A DNA stretch of 64,000 nt from Streptococcus lutetiensis (lineage in GTDB: Bacteria; Bacillota; Bacilli; Lactobacillales; Streptococcaceae): the NCBI RefSeq assembly GCF_900475675.1, contig NZ_LS483403.1:434001-498000 (forward strand). The letters run 5' to 3'. Of the stretch, positions 1-8,078 are shown in pieces. The notes beneath the pieces are model-generated. The model was not told the DNA's origin and made no database searches. It saw only the letters and a list, made by a program, of their open reading frames with translations. The translations under genes were made by a program, and so were the position numbers. The number at the start of each line of letters is the position of its first letter. The stretch's first letter is position 1.

Positions 1-1043
1 AAAAATACGGTGCTGACGCCCTTCGTTGGTTCTTGTCAAATGGTTCTGCACCAGGCCAAGACGTTCGTTTCTCTTACGAAAAAATGGATGCTGCTTGGAA
101 TTTCATTAACAAAATTTGGAACATTTCTCGTTACATTTTGATGAACAATGAAAATCTTACACTGGAACAAGCTAGCGCCAACGTTGAAAAAGTTGCTGCT
201 GGTACAGCTGGTAACGTTACTGACCGTTGGATCCTTCATAACTTGAATGAAACAATCGGAAAAGTCACTGAAAACTTTGATAAATTTGAATTTGGTGTAG
301 CTGGTCACATCCTTTACAATTTCATCTGGGATGAATTTGCTGACTGGTACGTTGAGTTGACTAAAGAAGTTCTTTACAGCGACAATGAAGACGAAAAAGT
401 TATCACTCGTTCAGTTCTTCTTTACACACTTGATAAACTCCTTCGTTTGCTTCACCCAATCATGCCATTCGTAACTGAAGAAATCTTTGAACAAATTTCT
501 GAAGCTTCAATCGTAACAGCTGAATACCCAACTGTTAACCCAGTATTTGAAAATGAAGCTGCGCACAAAGGTGTTGAAAGTCTTAAAGACCTTATCCGTG
601 CCGTTCGTAACGCACGTAGCGAAGTGAACGTTGCACCAAGCAAACCAATCACACTTCTTGTGAAAACAAGCGACAAAGAATTGGAAGACTTCTTCAACAG
701 CAATGTGAACTATATCAAACGTTTCACAAACCCTGAAAAACTTGAAATTTCTTCTGATATCGAAGCTCCAGAATTGGCAATGTCTAGCGTTATCACTGGT
801 GCTGAAATCTTCTTGCCACTTGCTGACCTTCTTAACGTTGAAGAAGAATTGGCACGTCTTGACAAAGAACTTGCTAAATGGCAAAAAGAATTGGACATGG
901 TTACTCGCAAACTTGGTAACGAAAAATTCGTCGCTAACGCTAAACCAGAAGTTGTCCAAAAAGAACGTGACAAACAAGTTGACTACCAAGCCAAATACGA
1001 CGCAACAGTGGAAAGGATTAAAGAGATGGAGAAGTTGGGGTAA
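1..1043 (+). CDS. valS: Valine-tRNA ligase, C-terminal part (5' end outside window)
   Basis: Class I valyl-tRNA synthetase, which charges tRNA-Val in the cytosol. Only about the last 347 codons are present; the reading frame is open from position 3 and enters just after the usual KMSKS region (residues [19 protein letters not shown] are visible). What remains is the helical anticodon-binding domain, followed by the charged C-terminal coiled-coil arm typical of ValRS ([18 protein letters not shown], then ERDKQVDYQ). The stop is TAA at 1041-1043. The HIGH signature, editing domain and start lie upstream, so regulation (often a T-box) cannot be judged. Family assignment is very secure from the conserved blocks. 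Confidence 0.96.
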   Translation, partial: KYGADALRWFLSNGSAPGQDVRFSYEKMDAAWNFINKIWNISRYILMNNENLTLEQASANVEKVAAGTAGNVTDRWILHNLNETIGKVTENFDKFEFGVAGHILYNFIWDEFADWYVELTKEVLYSDNEDEKVITRSVLLYTLDKLLRLLHPIMPFVTEEIFEQISEASIVTAEYPTVNPVFENEAAHKGVESLKDLIRAVRNARSEVNVAPSKPITLLVKTSDKELEDFFNSNVNYIKRFTNPEKLEISSDIEAPELAMSSVITGAEIFLPLADLLNVEEELARLDKELAKWQKELDMVTRKLGNEKFVANAKPEVVQKERDKQVDYQAKYDATVERIKEMEKLG

Positions 1044-1300
1044 AAAGATGGTCTTGTTTAATATAAGCGCAGATTGTGCCCCCTTTTTAAGTTAGACCCG
1101 AGATATCGTCAAAATCTCCTGAACTAGCTGACAATATCAGTTAGTTCATTTTATTATGTCTTCAAGTCATGGTTTTAGTGACTGTTACCGTGACAAAGGT
1201 CATCATTTGAATTGATGCGGAAGTATTTGCCTGTATTGATGTTTTGGTGAGTAGGGAGAACCTCTATCAGTCAAAATGAGTGTTTCCTTTCTCAAACTTT
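1044..1300 (-). mobile_element. Probable degraded insertion-sequence relic
   Basis: No intact gene lies between valS and the TetR-type regulator. Near 1075-1097 there is a stretch (TGTGCCCCCTTTTTAAGTTA) resembling the ends of the IS3-family element further right in this window, which begins CACCCCAAAAAAGTTAGACA. On the minus strand around 1210-1290 a short open frame reads LTDRGSPYSPKHQYRQILP, similar to the second catalytic Asp block of IS3-type transposases (usually HSDRGSQY), then stops. I read this as the tail of a dead IS. The similarity is short, so the call is tentative. Confidence 0.35.
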
Positions 1301-1369
1301 TCAGCCCTGCTATTTCAGTGGGTGCTTTATTTAATTTTTGGTATAATAAAAGTATTGAAAGAGGAAACT

Positions 1370-1933
1370 ATGGCACAAATAACGAAAAAAGCTTTGGAAG
1401 CGTCTTTGAAGCACTTGTTGCTACAAAAGCCTCTGCCTAAGATTACGATTCAGGATCTTACGGATGACTGTGGGATTAGTCGGATGACTTTTTATTATCA
1501 CTTCAAGGACATTTATGATTTAGTAGAGTGGTCTTGTGAGGAAGATGCGCAAAAGGCTCTTGGTGAAAATAGGCATTATGATAGCTGGGAGGAAGGGCTG
1601 CTGGATATTTTTAAAGCAGTCAGGGAAAATAAGCCTTTTATCCTTAATGTTTACCATTCGGTGAGTCGGGAGCAGATTGAAACCTATCTCTATCAGTTGA
1701 CCTATCAGCTCATGATTGATGTGGTTGAGGAAAAGGCAGTTAGTTTACGCGTCAGCACTGAAGATAAGGACTTTATAGCAGACTTTTACAAGTATGCCCT
1801 AGTCGGGCTCATGTTGGATTGGATTAAAAAGGACATGAGAGAAGACCCTCAAGACTTGGTCAATCGTCTGGCAATTTTGGTGCATGGTAATATTGTGGCT
1901 GCTCTGCAACATTATGATACTAAAGGGAGATAG
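1370..1933 (+). CDS. TetR/AcrR-family transcriptional regulator (DhaS-like)
   Basis: Putative DNA-binding regulator of 187 aa. The N-terminal 50 residues form a TetR-type helix-turn-helix (MAQITKKALEASLKHLLLQK, then TIQDLTDDCGISRMTFYYHF). The C-terminal half fits the TetR_C domain found in DhaS-like proteins. I chose ATG 1370 because it follows a GAAAGAGGAAAC ribosome-binding site and a -10 TATAAT at about 1342; an in-frame extension upstream to 1280 lacks such a site. It sits directly upstream of, and codirectional with, the oleate hydratase gene, separated by a hairpin. A role in controlling that gene is likely but inferred. The ligand is unknown. Confidence 0.85.
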   Translation: MAQITKKALEASLKHLLLQKPLPKITIQDLTDDCGISRMTFYYHFKDIYDLVEWSCEEDAQKALGENRHYDSWEEGLLDIFKAVRENKPFILNVYHSVSREQIETYLYQLTYQLMIDVVEEKAVSLRVSTEDKDFIADFYKYALVGLMLDWIKKDMREDPQDLVNRLAILVHGNIVAALQHYDTKGR

Positions 1934-1953
1934 CTCTGCTTTTTATCAAATAT

Positions 1954-1990
1954 GCTTAAATGATAAAAAAATTATCATTTAAGCTTTTTT
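1954..1990 (+). terminator. Perfect 13-bp hairpin with T-run after the TetR gene
   Basis: GCTTAAATGATAA (1954-1966) pairs perfectly with TTATCATTTAAGC (1972-1984) around a five-A loop, followed by TTTTTT. It is best read as an intrinsic terminator between the regulator and oleate hydratase. As a long AT-rich palindrome upstream of a gene with a TetR neighbour, it could double as an operator. Confidence 0.75.
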
Positions 1991-2057
1991 GTTTATTGTT
2001 CTTAGGTGGGGAGGCTTTTACAATAGAGATAAGTAAAAAAGATGAGAGGTATTCAAA

Positions 2058-3833
2058 ATGTATTATTCTAGTGGTAATTATGAAGCTTTTGCTCGTCCTC
2101 AAAAGCCAGCTGGTGTTGATCACAAATCGGCCTATATCATAGGTTCTGGCTTAGCTGCTCTTTCAGCAGCATGCTTTCTTGTTCGTGATGGGCAAATGCT
2201 TGGTAAGCAAGTTCATATCTTAGAAAAGGATCCGATTCCTGGCGGGGCCTGTGATGGTTATCAATACAGTGATATTGGCTATGTCATGCGTGGCGGCCGT
2301 GAGATGGACAATCATTTTGAATGCATGTGGGATCTTTTCCGATCAATTCCTTCCATTGAAACTGACGGCGTCAGTGTCTTGGATGAATATTATTGGCTCA
2401 ATAAAGCAGACCCTAACTACTCGCTCTGCCGCGCGACTGAAAAACAAGGTCAAGATGCTCATACAGATAAGAAGTTTGGCTTGTCTGACAAGGCAGCTAT
2501 GGAAATTATGAAACTCTTCTTTACACCTGATGAAGATCTTTATAACAAACGAATCAATGAAGTTTTTGATGATGAGGTTTTTGATTCCAATTTCTGGCTT
2601 TATTGGCGAACCATGTTTGCTTTTGAAAATTGGCATTCTGCTTTGGAAATGAAGCTTTATATCAAGCGCTTTATCCATCATATCAGTGGTTTGCCTGATT
2701 TCACAGCTCTGCGTTTTACCCGTTACAATCAATACGAATCTATGATTTTGCCGATGGTCAAGTATCTGGAATCTTTTGGCGTTGTTTTCCATTACAATAC
2801 TAAAGTGGTCAATGTCCTCTTTGACTGTCAAAAAGATAAGAAAGTCGCTAAAAAGATTGAAGTTATTCGTGAGGGGGAAGAAGACAGCATTGACCTGACT
2901 GAAAATGATTTGGTCTTTATCACCAATGGCGGCTGTGTTGAAAATTCAAGTTATGGTAGCCAAGATAAGCCTGCTAGCTTTAACAAGGCGATTCGTCCAG
3001 GTGGCGGTTGGGATATGTGGCGGAAGATTGCGGCACAAGATGCTAGCTTTGGTCATCCAGACAAATTCTGCTATGATCCCGAGCAATCTAATTGGATGAG
3101 TGCCACAGTAACGACGATCGATGATAAGATTCCATCTTATATTCAAAAAATTTGTAAGCGCGATCCGTTTTCAGGCAAGGTTGTTACAGGCGGAATTGTC
3201 ACTGTTAAGGATTCAAGTTGGCTGATGAGCTGGACGGTTAACCGCCAACCACAATTTAGAAACCAAGCTAAAAATGAATTAGTGGTTTGGGTTTATGGGT
3301 TATTTTCTGATAAGGAAGGTGACTATATCAAAAAACCAATGCGCGATTGCACTGGTCAGGAAATTTGTGCCGAATGGCTTTATCATATGGGAGTGCCCGT
3401 ATCAGAAATTGATAATTTATCGCGTCACAGTGCCAAAACTGTTCCTTGTATGATGCCTTACATAACAGCCTTTTTTATGCCACGTGAAAAAGGAGATCGT
3501 CCAAATGTTGTGCCAGATGGTGCGGTTAACTTTGCCTTTTTAGGACAATTCGCCGAAACACAGCGTGATACCATCTTTACCACCGAATATTCTATTCGGA
3601 CAGGTATGGAAGCTGTTTACACGCTCTTGGATATCGACCGAGGTGTGCCAGAAGTTTGGGGAAGCACCTATGATGTGCGTGACTTGCTTCATGCGACAGT
3701 TGCACTGCGTGATGGCAAAACTATCACTGATATGGATTTAAATTTCGTGGAAAAATTTATCCTGAAACAAGCCCTTCGTAAGACAGAAGGTACCGATATT
3801 GAAAAACTTTTGCAAAAGTACCGTCTTATTTAA
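2058..3833 (+). CDS. ohyA: Oleate hydratase (67-kDa myosin-cross-reactive antigen family)
   Basis: FAD-dependent fatty acid hydratase of 591 aa, a typical length for streptococcal members. It adds water to the cis-9 double bond of oleate and related host fatty acids to give 10-hydroxy acids, which detoxifies unsaturated fatty acids. Visible features: the dinucleotide-binding GSGLAALSAA loop at residues 29-38, the RGGREMDNHFECMW block around residue 80, and long conserved MCRA stretches such as GGCVENSSYGSQDKP and PYITAFFMPR. The start ATG 2058 follows GATGAGAGG. The protein has no signal peptide and is probably cytosolic or membrane-associated. Pairing with an upstream TetR-type gene is common for this family. 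The gene appears intact. Confidence 0.95.
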   Translation: MYYSSGNYEAFARPQKPAGVDHKSAYIIGSGLAALSAACFLVRDGQMLGKQVHILEKDPIPGGACDGYQYSDIGYVMRGGREMDNHFECMWDLFRSIPSIETDGVSVLDEYYWLNKADPNYSLCRATEKQGQDAHTDKKFGLSDKAAMEIMKLFFTPDEDLYNKRINEVFDDEVFDSNFWLYWRTMFAFENWHSALEMKLYIKRFIHHISGLPDFTALRFTRYNQYESMILPMVKYLESFGVVFHYNTKVVNVLFDCQKDKKVAKKIEVIREGEEDSIDLTENDLVFITNGGCVENSSYGSQDKPASFNKAIRPGGGWDMWRKIAAQDASFGHPDKFCYDPEQSNWMSATVTTIDDKIPSYIQKICKRDPFSGKVVTGGIVTVKDSSWLMSWTVNRQPQFRNQAKNELVVWVYGLFSDKEGDYIKKPMRDCTGQEICAEWLYHMGVPVSEIDNLSRHSAKTVPCMMPYITAFFMPREKGDRPNVVPDGAVNFAFLGQFAETQRDTIFTTEYSIRTGMEAVYTLLDIDRGVPEVWGSTYDVRDLLHATVALRDGKTITDMDLNFVEKFILKQALRKTEGTDIEKLLQKYRLI

Positions 3834-3867
3834 AAAGAAAAGGAAGTTAAGAAATGATATACTCCCC

Positions 3868-5280
3868 ATATAGTAGACAGTGAAAAAACAAAAATTCACT
3901 AGAAACTATAAGGGGAGTTTTCATATGTCCAAAAGAAGTCCAAAATCTGTAGAAGAGAAATTAGAGATTGTTCAACGATTACTTAATCATGAGAAATCAG
4001 TCTCCCAACTCAGTAAGCTGTACGGAGTAAGTGAGTCAGCTATCAACTCTTGGAAAATGAAGTATGAAAAAGATGGTGTGGTTGGTCTAAAGGAAAGTCG
4101 AACTTGGAATAGCTATTCCAAAGAAGTCAAGGAACAAGCTGTTCTAGACTATCTTTATAGGAAAGGTTCCCTTACTGATATTTGTCAAAAGTATGATATT
4201 TCGGCTCATTCGGTTCTTGAAAAATGGATAAAACGCTATAATAGTGGTGAAGGTTTAAAAGCTACTAGTAAAGGATATAGCCGTATGAAGCAAGGAAGAC
4301 AGACAACATTTGAAGAGCGTGTAGAGATTGTCAACTATACTATCGCACATGGGAAAGACTATCAAGCAGCTATTGAGAAGTTTGGTGTTTCTTACCAACA
4401 GGTTTATTCTTGGGTGCGTAAGTTTGAAAAAGATGGTTCTCAAGGTCTACTTGATAGACGTGGAAAAGCGTTAGAGAGTAAACCCAATCTTACCGAAGCT
4501 GAACAACTTCAACTCAAGATTAAACAATTGGAAGAGCGTAATCGTCTCCTAGAAATTGAGGTTGACCTGCTAAAAAAGTTAGAAGAGGTCAAACGGCGCA
4601 ACCGTCGGTGAGGTTAGGTAAGCATTTAGAAGACTTTCAAGTCATCAAAGACTATCATGATAAAAAACCAGATATCCCCATTCAAACCTTATGTCAGCTC
4701 TTAAAGGTGTCACGGTCTGGTTACTATAAATGGCATAATCACATAGAAACAGTTTCTGAGACAGAGAATAAGAAGCTCATGAAGAAAATCAAGGAATTCC
4801 ATAGGAACTACAATGGCATTCTAGGCTATCGCCGTATGACAAACTTTATCAACCGCCAGCTTGGCACAAATTATAACAAGAAACGTATTCGTCGATTGAT
4901 GAAAATACTAGGTATCCGTTCTGTTATTCGCCGTGTGAGACAGTCTTGTACCAAAGGTGGAGGAAGATTTTACGAAGACAATATCCTTAATCGTGATTTC
5001 ACCACAACAGCTCCCAATCAGAAATGGTGCACGGATGTGACTTACCTTCAATATGCACTAAGTGCTAAAGCCTACCTTAGCGTTATCAAAGACTTGTATG
5101 ATGGCTCTATCATCGCTTATGAGATTGGCCATAAAAATGACAATCCACTGGTTATAAAGACGATTAAGAAGGCTTTAGAACTCAATCCAGGTGCTACACC
5201 AATTATCCATAGTGACCGGGGGAGTCAGTACACCTCGAAGGAATGTCGCTATATCACACAACAAGCTGGGCTGACCTTTC
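3868..5280 (+). mobile_element. IS3-family (IS150-like) insertion sequence, right end deleted
   Basis: Two overlapping frames, orfA and orfB, in the standard IS150 arrangement. The left end lies near TAGTAGACAGTGAAAAAAC, shortly after oleate hydratase (boundary approximate). The right third of orfB and the right terminal repeat are missing: at about 5280 the transposase sequence changes abruptly into an MmcQ/YjbR-type protein in the same frame. The element has lost the catalytic Glu and one end, so it cannot move by itself. An A AAA AAG slippery heptamer at 4572-4578 in the orfA frame is the expected -1 frameshift site. Confidence 0.85.
3925..4611 (+). CDS. IS150-type OrfA (InsJ-like helix-turn-helix protein)
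   Basis: DNA-binding half of an IS3-family transposase, 228 aa from ATG 3925 (preceded by AAGGGGAG). It carries repeated helix-turn-helix units (SVSQLSKLYGVSESAINSWK, then SLTDICQKYDISAHSVLEKW, then YQAAIEKFGVSYQQVYSWVR) and a C-terminal leucine-rich coiled coil (LQLKIKQLEERNRLLEIEV). Its last codons overlap the start of orfB by four bases. The A6G heptamer at 4572-4578 would allow ribosomes to slip -1 and make an OrfAB fusion; here that product would run into the chimeric tail described next. Confidence 0.88.
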   Translation: MSKRSPKSVEEKLEIVQRLLNHEKSVSQLSKLYGVSESAINSWKMKYEKDGVVGLKESRTWNSYSKEVKEQAVLDYLYRKGSLTDICQKYDISAHSVLEKWIKRYNSGEGLKATSKGYSRMKQGRQTTFEERVEIVNYTIAHGKDYQAAIEKFGVSYQQVYSWVRKFEKDGSQGLLDRRGKALESKPNLTEAEQLQLKIKQLEERNRLLEIEVDLLKKLEEVKRRNRR

Positions 5281-6038
5281 GTCTCGCACACTACTTGCAA
5301 GCGACATATGGCGACATATATGACCATCCTTTTGAAAAATATCCTGAGTTTTCGTCTTACCGTTACCCGCTGAATCATAAGTGGTATGCGTTGATTATGA
5401 CGGTTGCGCGTGGAAAGTTAGATTTGGGCGATGAAACGTGGTCAAAAGAGGCATTGGAACAGAAAATCGAGATTATCAATATCAAAGTTAACCCCAAAGA
5501 CTTGCCCCAATTGCTTGAAATAAGAGGCATTTACCCGTCTTACCATATGAGCAAGAAATCGTGGGTATCGCTAGTGCTGGACGAGACGGTTTCGGATGAT
5601 TTGCTTTTTTCTTTGGTGGAAAATAGCAGAGCTTTAGTTGCAGGGAAAAGTCTTGGGAGCTTATCTGGGCCTGATTATTGGATTATCCCTGCCAATCTGA
5701 AATATTACGATATCGATGCGGAATTTGCTGCAAATTCGATTATTAATTGGACACAAAAAGCCAGTATTAAAGTGGGTGATTATGTTGTCATTTATATTAC
5801 GGCGCCAACATGCGCCCTTCGCTACCTTTGCCGTGTCTTAGAATCCGACATTCCAAATAGCGGTTATCGAGAAGAAAAATCAATTAAAAAACTAATGAAA
5901 ATTGAGCTATTGCAAACTTTTTCGGATAGCCAATTTCCAATCGCTGTGCTGAAAAAATGTGGTGTCACTAACATTCGTGGACCACGCCGTATGACAAAAG
6001 AATTAATTACCTTGATTGATTCGAACATAAAATCGTAA
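4608..6038 (+). CDS. Chimeric ORF: truncated IS3 OrfB fused in frame to MmcQ/YjbR plus EVE domains
   Basis: A single open frame of 476 codons. Residues 1 to about 224 are an IS3-family OrfB integrase: helix-turn-helix TLCQLLKVSRSGYYKW, HTH_21 region, first catalytic Asp in WCTDVTYL and second in HSDRGSQYTS. The sequence then changes near 5280 (after GLTF) to RLAHYLQATYGD and continues as an MmcQ/YjbR-like domain (FEKYPEF, KWYALIMTVAR, SKKSWVSLVLDE) and an EVE-like domain (PDYWIIPANLKYYDI to RGPRRMTKE). The third catalytic residue (Glu) of the transposase is absent. Expression would come from IS signals or -1 frameshifting from orfA. Whether the fusion protein is made or folds is unknown. Confidence 0.85.
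   Translation: MRLGKHLEDFQVIKDYHDKKPDIPIQTLCQLLKVSRSGYYKWHNHIETVSETENKKLMKKIKEFHRNYNGILGYRRMTNFINRQLGTNYNKKRIRRLMKILGIRSVIRRVRQSCTKGGGRFYEDNILNRDFTTTAPNQKWCTDVTYLQYALSAKAYLSVIKDLYDGSIIAYEIGHKNDNPLVIKTIKKALELNPGATPIIHSDRGSQYTSKECRYITQQAGLTFRLAHYLQATYGDIYDHPFEKYPEFSSYRYPLNHKWYALIMTVARGKLDLGDETWSKEALEQKIEIINIKVNPKDLPQLLEIRGIYPSYHMSKKSWVSLVLDETVSDDLLFSLVENSRALVAGKSLGSLSGPDYWIIPANLKYYDIDAEFAANSIINWTQKASIKVGDYVVIYITAPTCALRYLCRVLESDIPNSGYREEKSIKKLMKIELLQTFSDSQFPIAVLKKCGVTNIRGPRRMTKELITLIDSNIKS
5280..6038 (+). pseudogene. MmcQ/YjbR-EVE domain protein, 5' end deleted by the IS event
   Basis: About 252 codons of a gene whose N-terminus is gone. From recall of the family, streptococcal relatives carry roughly 100 more residues before the MmcQ/YjbR fold. 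The missing part is not found on the other side of the IS, where oleate hydratase lies, so an IS-linked deletion rather than simple insertion is indicated. YjbR/MmcQ folds resemble double-wing DNA-binding domains; EVE domains bind modified bases in several known proteins. The biological role of this two-domain protein is unknown. A terminator follows immediately. Confidence 0.75.
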
Positions 6039-6067
6039 AATCTTGTGCGAAAGTGCAAGATTTTTTG
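6037..6067 (+). terminator. Intrinsic terminator after the EVE-domain gene
   Basis: AAAATCTTG (6037-6045) pairs with CAAGATTTT (6056-6064), followed by a short T-run. It overlaps the stop codon of the upstream frame. Confidence 0.8.
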
Positions 6068-6083
6068 TGTTCTATTTAAAAAA

Positions 6084-6575
6084 TTGAAAGAATATTGCAA
6101 AAAATACTAGTTTGCTTGTTTCAAGTAGCGCCATTTCAAAAATTGGAGATGTTTTATTTGATTATGTTAACAATTCGTTTTTAGCTAGTTTGAATATGAA
6201 TTCAATGGTGTTAGTTGGGGTATATCAAGCACTTGAAAACATTATGGGAGTCCTTTTTAATCTTTTTGGTGGTGTGATTGCTGACCGTTTTCGTTGAAAG
6301 AAAATCATCATTTTGAGCGATTTTTTAAGTGGTCTAGCTTGTATAGCCTTGTCATTTATCAGTGATAATACATGGTTAATTTATGCGATTATTTGAGGCG
6401 TGTTTTGGGAATTGTCTTTACAATAGCGGTGCTCTTTATGCCTCTTGGAATAACTATTTTTACAATCATATTGCGCCCTGACTACGAATTTAATTATTTA
6501 TTCGTTGGTTTAGCGGTAATCATCTTATCTATCATTTTCTTGGTTTTACTACGCAAAACGAATGATAAAGAATAA
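6084..6575 (+). pseudogene. MFS transporter remnant with stop codons and an internal deletion
   Basis: Pieces of a major facilitator permease. The N-terminal part reads LLVSSSAISKIGDVLFDYVN, followed by the loop GGVIADRF, typical of TM2-TM3. TGA (6296-6298) stands where the family has Trp before KKIIILSDF, and a second TGA after WLIYAII again falls where Trp would fit. Soon after, the sequence jumps in another frame to a C-terminal membrane segment (6372-6575, PLGITIFTIILRPDYEFNYL). The original start, perhaps TTG 6084, is out of frame by one base. With at least four lesions and loss of most middle segments, it cannot make a transporter. The former substrate is unknown. Confidence 0.8.
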
Positions 6576-6652
6576 TATTTGGTCTGAAAATTCTTTTTTA
6601 GAAAACTTTTGAAAATTATAACAGTTATTAAAAAAGAATCATTTTAACAATA

Positions 6653-6703
6653 TAAAAAGACTTTGAAGAAGATTGCACACACAACTTTTTCAGGTCTTTT
6701 TTC
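6653..6703 (+). terminator. Possible terminator downstream of the MFS remnant
   Basis: AAAAAGACTTTGAAGAAG can pair, with G-U pairs and a mismatch, with CTTTTTCAGGTCTTTTTT. A long T-rich tail follows. It also marks the start of the AT-rich region upstream of asnA. Confidence 0.55.
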
Positions 6704-6842
6704 TTGTATTTTTTTGGTAAAAATAGCTGAAATTCCTTGATATGATTGACTTATCCCAAACATATGTAAGGTTTTCTGACATAAATTTAAAAAATATTGT
6801 AGAAATTTTCAAAAAAGTATTTATTTTTTAAAAGCTTAGGTG

Positions 6843-6921
6843 TATAATAGCTCTATCATTGTAAAGCGATCACGAAATACAAAATAAACCTCACCGTTAT
6901 TCATTATTATTTTGGTATTTC
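6843..6921 (+). promoter_or_regulatory. asnA promoter and 5'-leader hairpin
   Basis: A -10 TATAAT lies at 6843-6848, without a good -35, about 105 bases before asnA. The leader contains GAAATACAAAATAA (6874-6887) and TTATTTTGGTATTTC (6907-6921), which pair perfectly apart from one bulged G. No T-run follows, so this is not a standard terminator. It may be an mRNA stability element or a regulatory structure for asparagine synthesis. The remainder of the gap 6576-6842 is AT-rich and shows no gene. Confidence 0.5.
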
Positions 6922-6952
6922 AAATTTAAAAAAATTTTTTAAGGAGGAGCAT

Positions 6953-7945
6953 ATGAAGAAAAGCTTTATTCATCAACAGCAGGAGATTTCTTTTGTCAAG
7001 AATACTTTTACTCAATATTTGATTGATAAACTTGGCATTGTTGAAGTGCAAGGCCCTATTCTTAGTCAGGTCGGGGATGGTATGCAAGATAATTTGAATG
7101 GTATTGAAAATCCTGTATCAGTGCACGTAAAACGTATTCCTGATGCTGAATATGAAGTTGTTCATTCACTTGCTAAGTGGAAACGTCATACCTTAGCACG
7201 TTTTGGCTTCAATGAAGGAGAGGGGCTTTTCGTACACATGAAAGCTCTCCGACCAGACGAAGAAGAATTAGATCCAATTCACTCTATTTATGTTGACCAA
7301 TGGGATTGGGAAAAAGTTATTCCAAATGGTCGTCGTAACATCGAGTATTTAAAAGAAACGGTTGAACAAGTTTACAAAGCTATTCGTTTGACAGAATTAG
7401 CAGTAGAAGCACGTTTTGATATTGATGCTGTTTTACCTAAGAAAATCACTTTCATTCACACAGAAGAATTGGTAGAACGTTATCCAGATTTGACACCGAA
7501 AGAACGTGAAAATGCTGCTGCTAAAGAATTTGGAGCAATTTTCCTTATCGGTATTGGTGGTATTTTGCCAGATGGTCAACGTCATGATGGTCGTGCACCT
7601 GACTACGATGACTGGACTTCTGAATCTGAAAATGGTTACCACGGTCTTAATGGTGATATCATTGTTTGGAATGAAGCTTTGGGTTCTGCATTTGAATTGT
7701 CTTCGATGGGTATTCGTGTTGACGAAGAAGCTCTTAAACGTCAAGTTAAAATTACTGGCGATGAAGATCGTTTGCAATTAGAATGGCATAAAGCTCTTCT
7801 TAATGGTCTCTTCCCACTTACTATCGGTGGTGGTATCGGTCAATCTCGTATGGCAATGTTCTTGCTCCGTAAGAAACATATCGGAGAAGTTCAATCAAGT
7901 GTTTGGCCGAAAGAAGTTCGTGACACTTACGAAAATATTCTTTAA
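6953..7945 (+). CDS. asnA: Aspartate-ammonia ligase (asparagine synthetase A)
   Basis: Makes asparagine from aspartate, ammonia and ATP in the cytosol; 330 aa, the usual AsnA length. It belongs to the class II aminoacyl-tRNA-synthetase-like fold. Conserved blocks visible: [18 protein letters not shown] at the N-terminus, [33 protein letters not shown], and the C-terminal ATP site [17 protein letters not shown]. Strong ribosome-binding site AAGGAGGAGC before ATG 6953. It stands alone as a single gene with its own promoter and terminator. The gene is intact. Confidence 0.97.
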   Translation: MKKSFIHQQQEISFVKNTFTQYLIDKLGIVEVQGPILSQVGDGMQDNLNGIENPVSVHVKRIPDAEYEVVHSLAKWKRHTLARFGFNEGEGLFVHMKALRPDEEELDPIHSIYVDQWDWEKVIPNGRRNIEYLKETVEQVYKAIRLTELAVEARFDIDAVLPKKITFIHTEELVERYPDLTPKERENAAAKEFGAIFLIGIGGILPDGQRHDGRAPDYDDWTSESENGYHGLNGDIIVWNEALGSAFELSSMGIRVDEEALKRQVKITGDEDRLQLEWHKALLNGLFPLTIGGGIGQSRMAMFLLRKKHIGEVQSSVWPKEVRDTYENIL

Positions 7946-7977
7946 GTAGAAGAAATCTTATTTTAAGGACTAAGAAA

Positions 7978-8007
7978 AGTCGGCTAGGATAACTAGTCGG
8001 CTTTTTG
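7978..8007 (+). terminator. asnA terminator
   Basis: AGTCGGCTAG (7978-7987) pairs with CTAGTCGGCT (7993-8002), using two G-U pairs, around GATAA, followed by TTTTT. Confidence 0.85.
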
Positions 8008-8021
8008 ATTTTGGGAATAGA

Positions 8022-8054
8022 AAAAGTTGTTAGAGCGATTTTCTAACAACTTTT
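8022..8054 (-). terminator. Perfect 13-bp terminator for the minus-strand secreted protein gene
   Basis: AAAAGTTGTTAGA (8022-8034) and TCTAACAACTTTT (8042-8054) pair perfectly. On the minus strand the T-rich side follows the gene ending at 8079. It also works from the plus side, so it insulates the convergent asnA and secreted protein genes. Confidence 0.8.
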
Positions 8055-8078
8055 GTAAAATTATTTAAATTAGATTGC

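Noticed and set aside
1960..2142. 60-codon open frame overlapping the start of oleate hydratase
   Set aside because: It lies in a terminator-like hairpin and in another frame of a strongly supported gene, with no family resemblance.
5301..5320. Tandem GCGACATAT repeat taken as target-site duplication at the IS junction
   Set aside because: It falls within coding sequence that fits the MmcQ/YjbR protein (ATYGDIYD), about 20 bases past the junction, and the IS right end is missing.
6112..6575. Genetic-code change (TGA read as Trp)
   Set aside because: The same genes also contain TAA stops, frameshifts and deletions, and intact genes end normally with TGA (for example trpF at 22532-22534).
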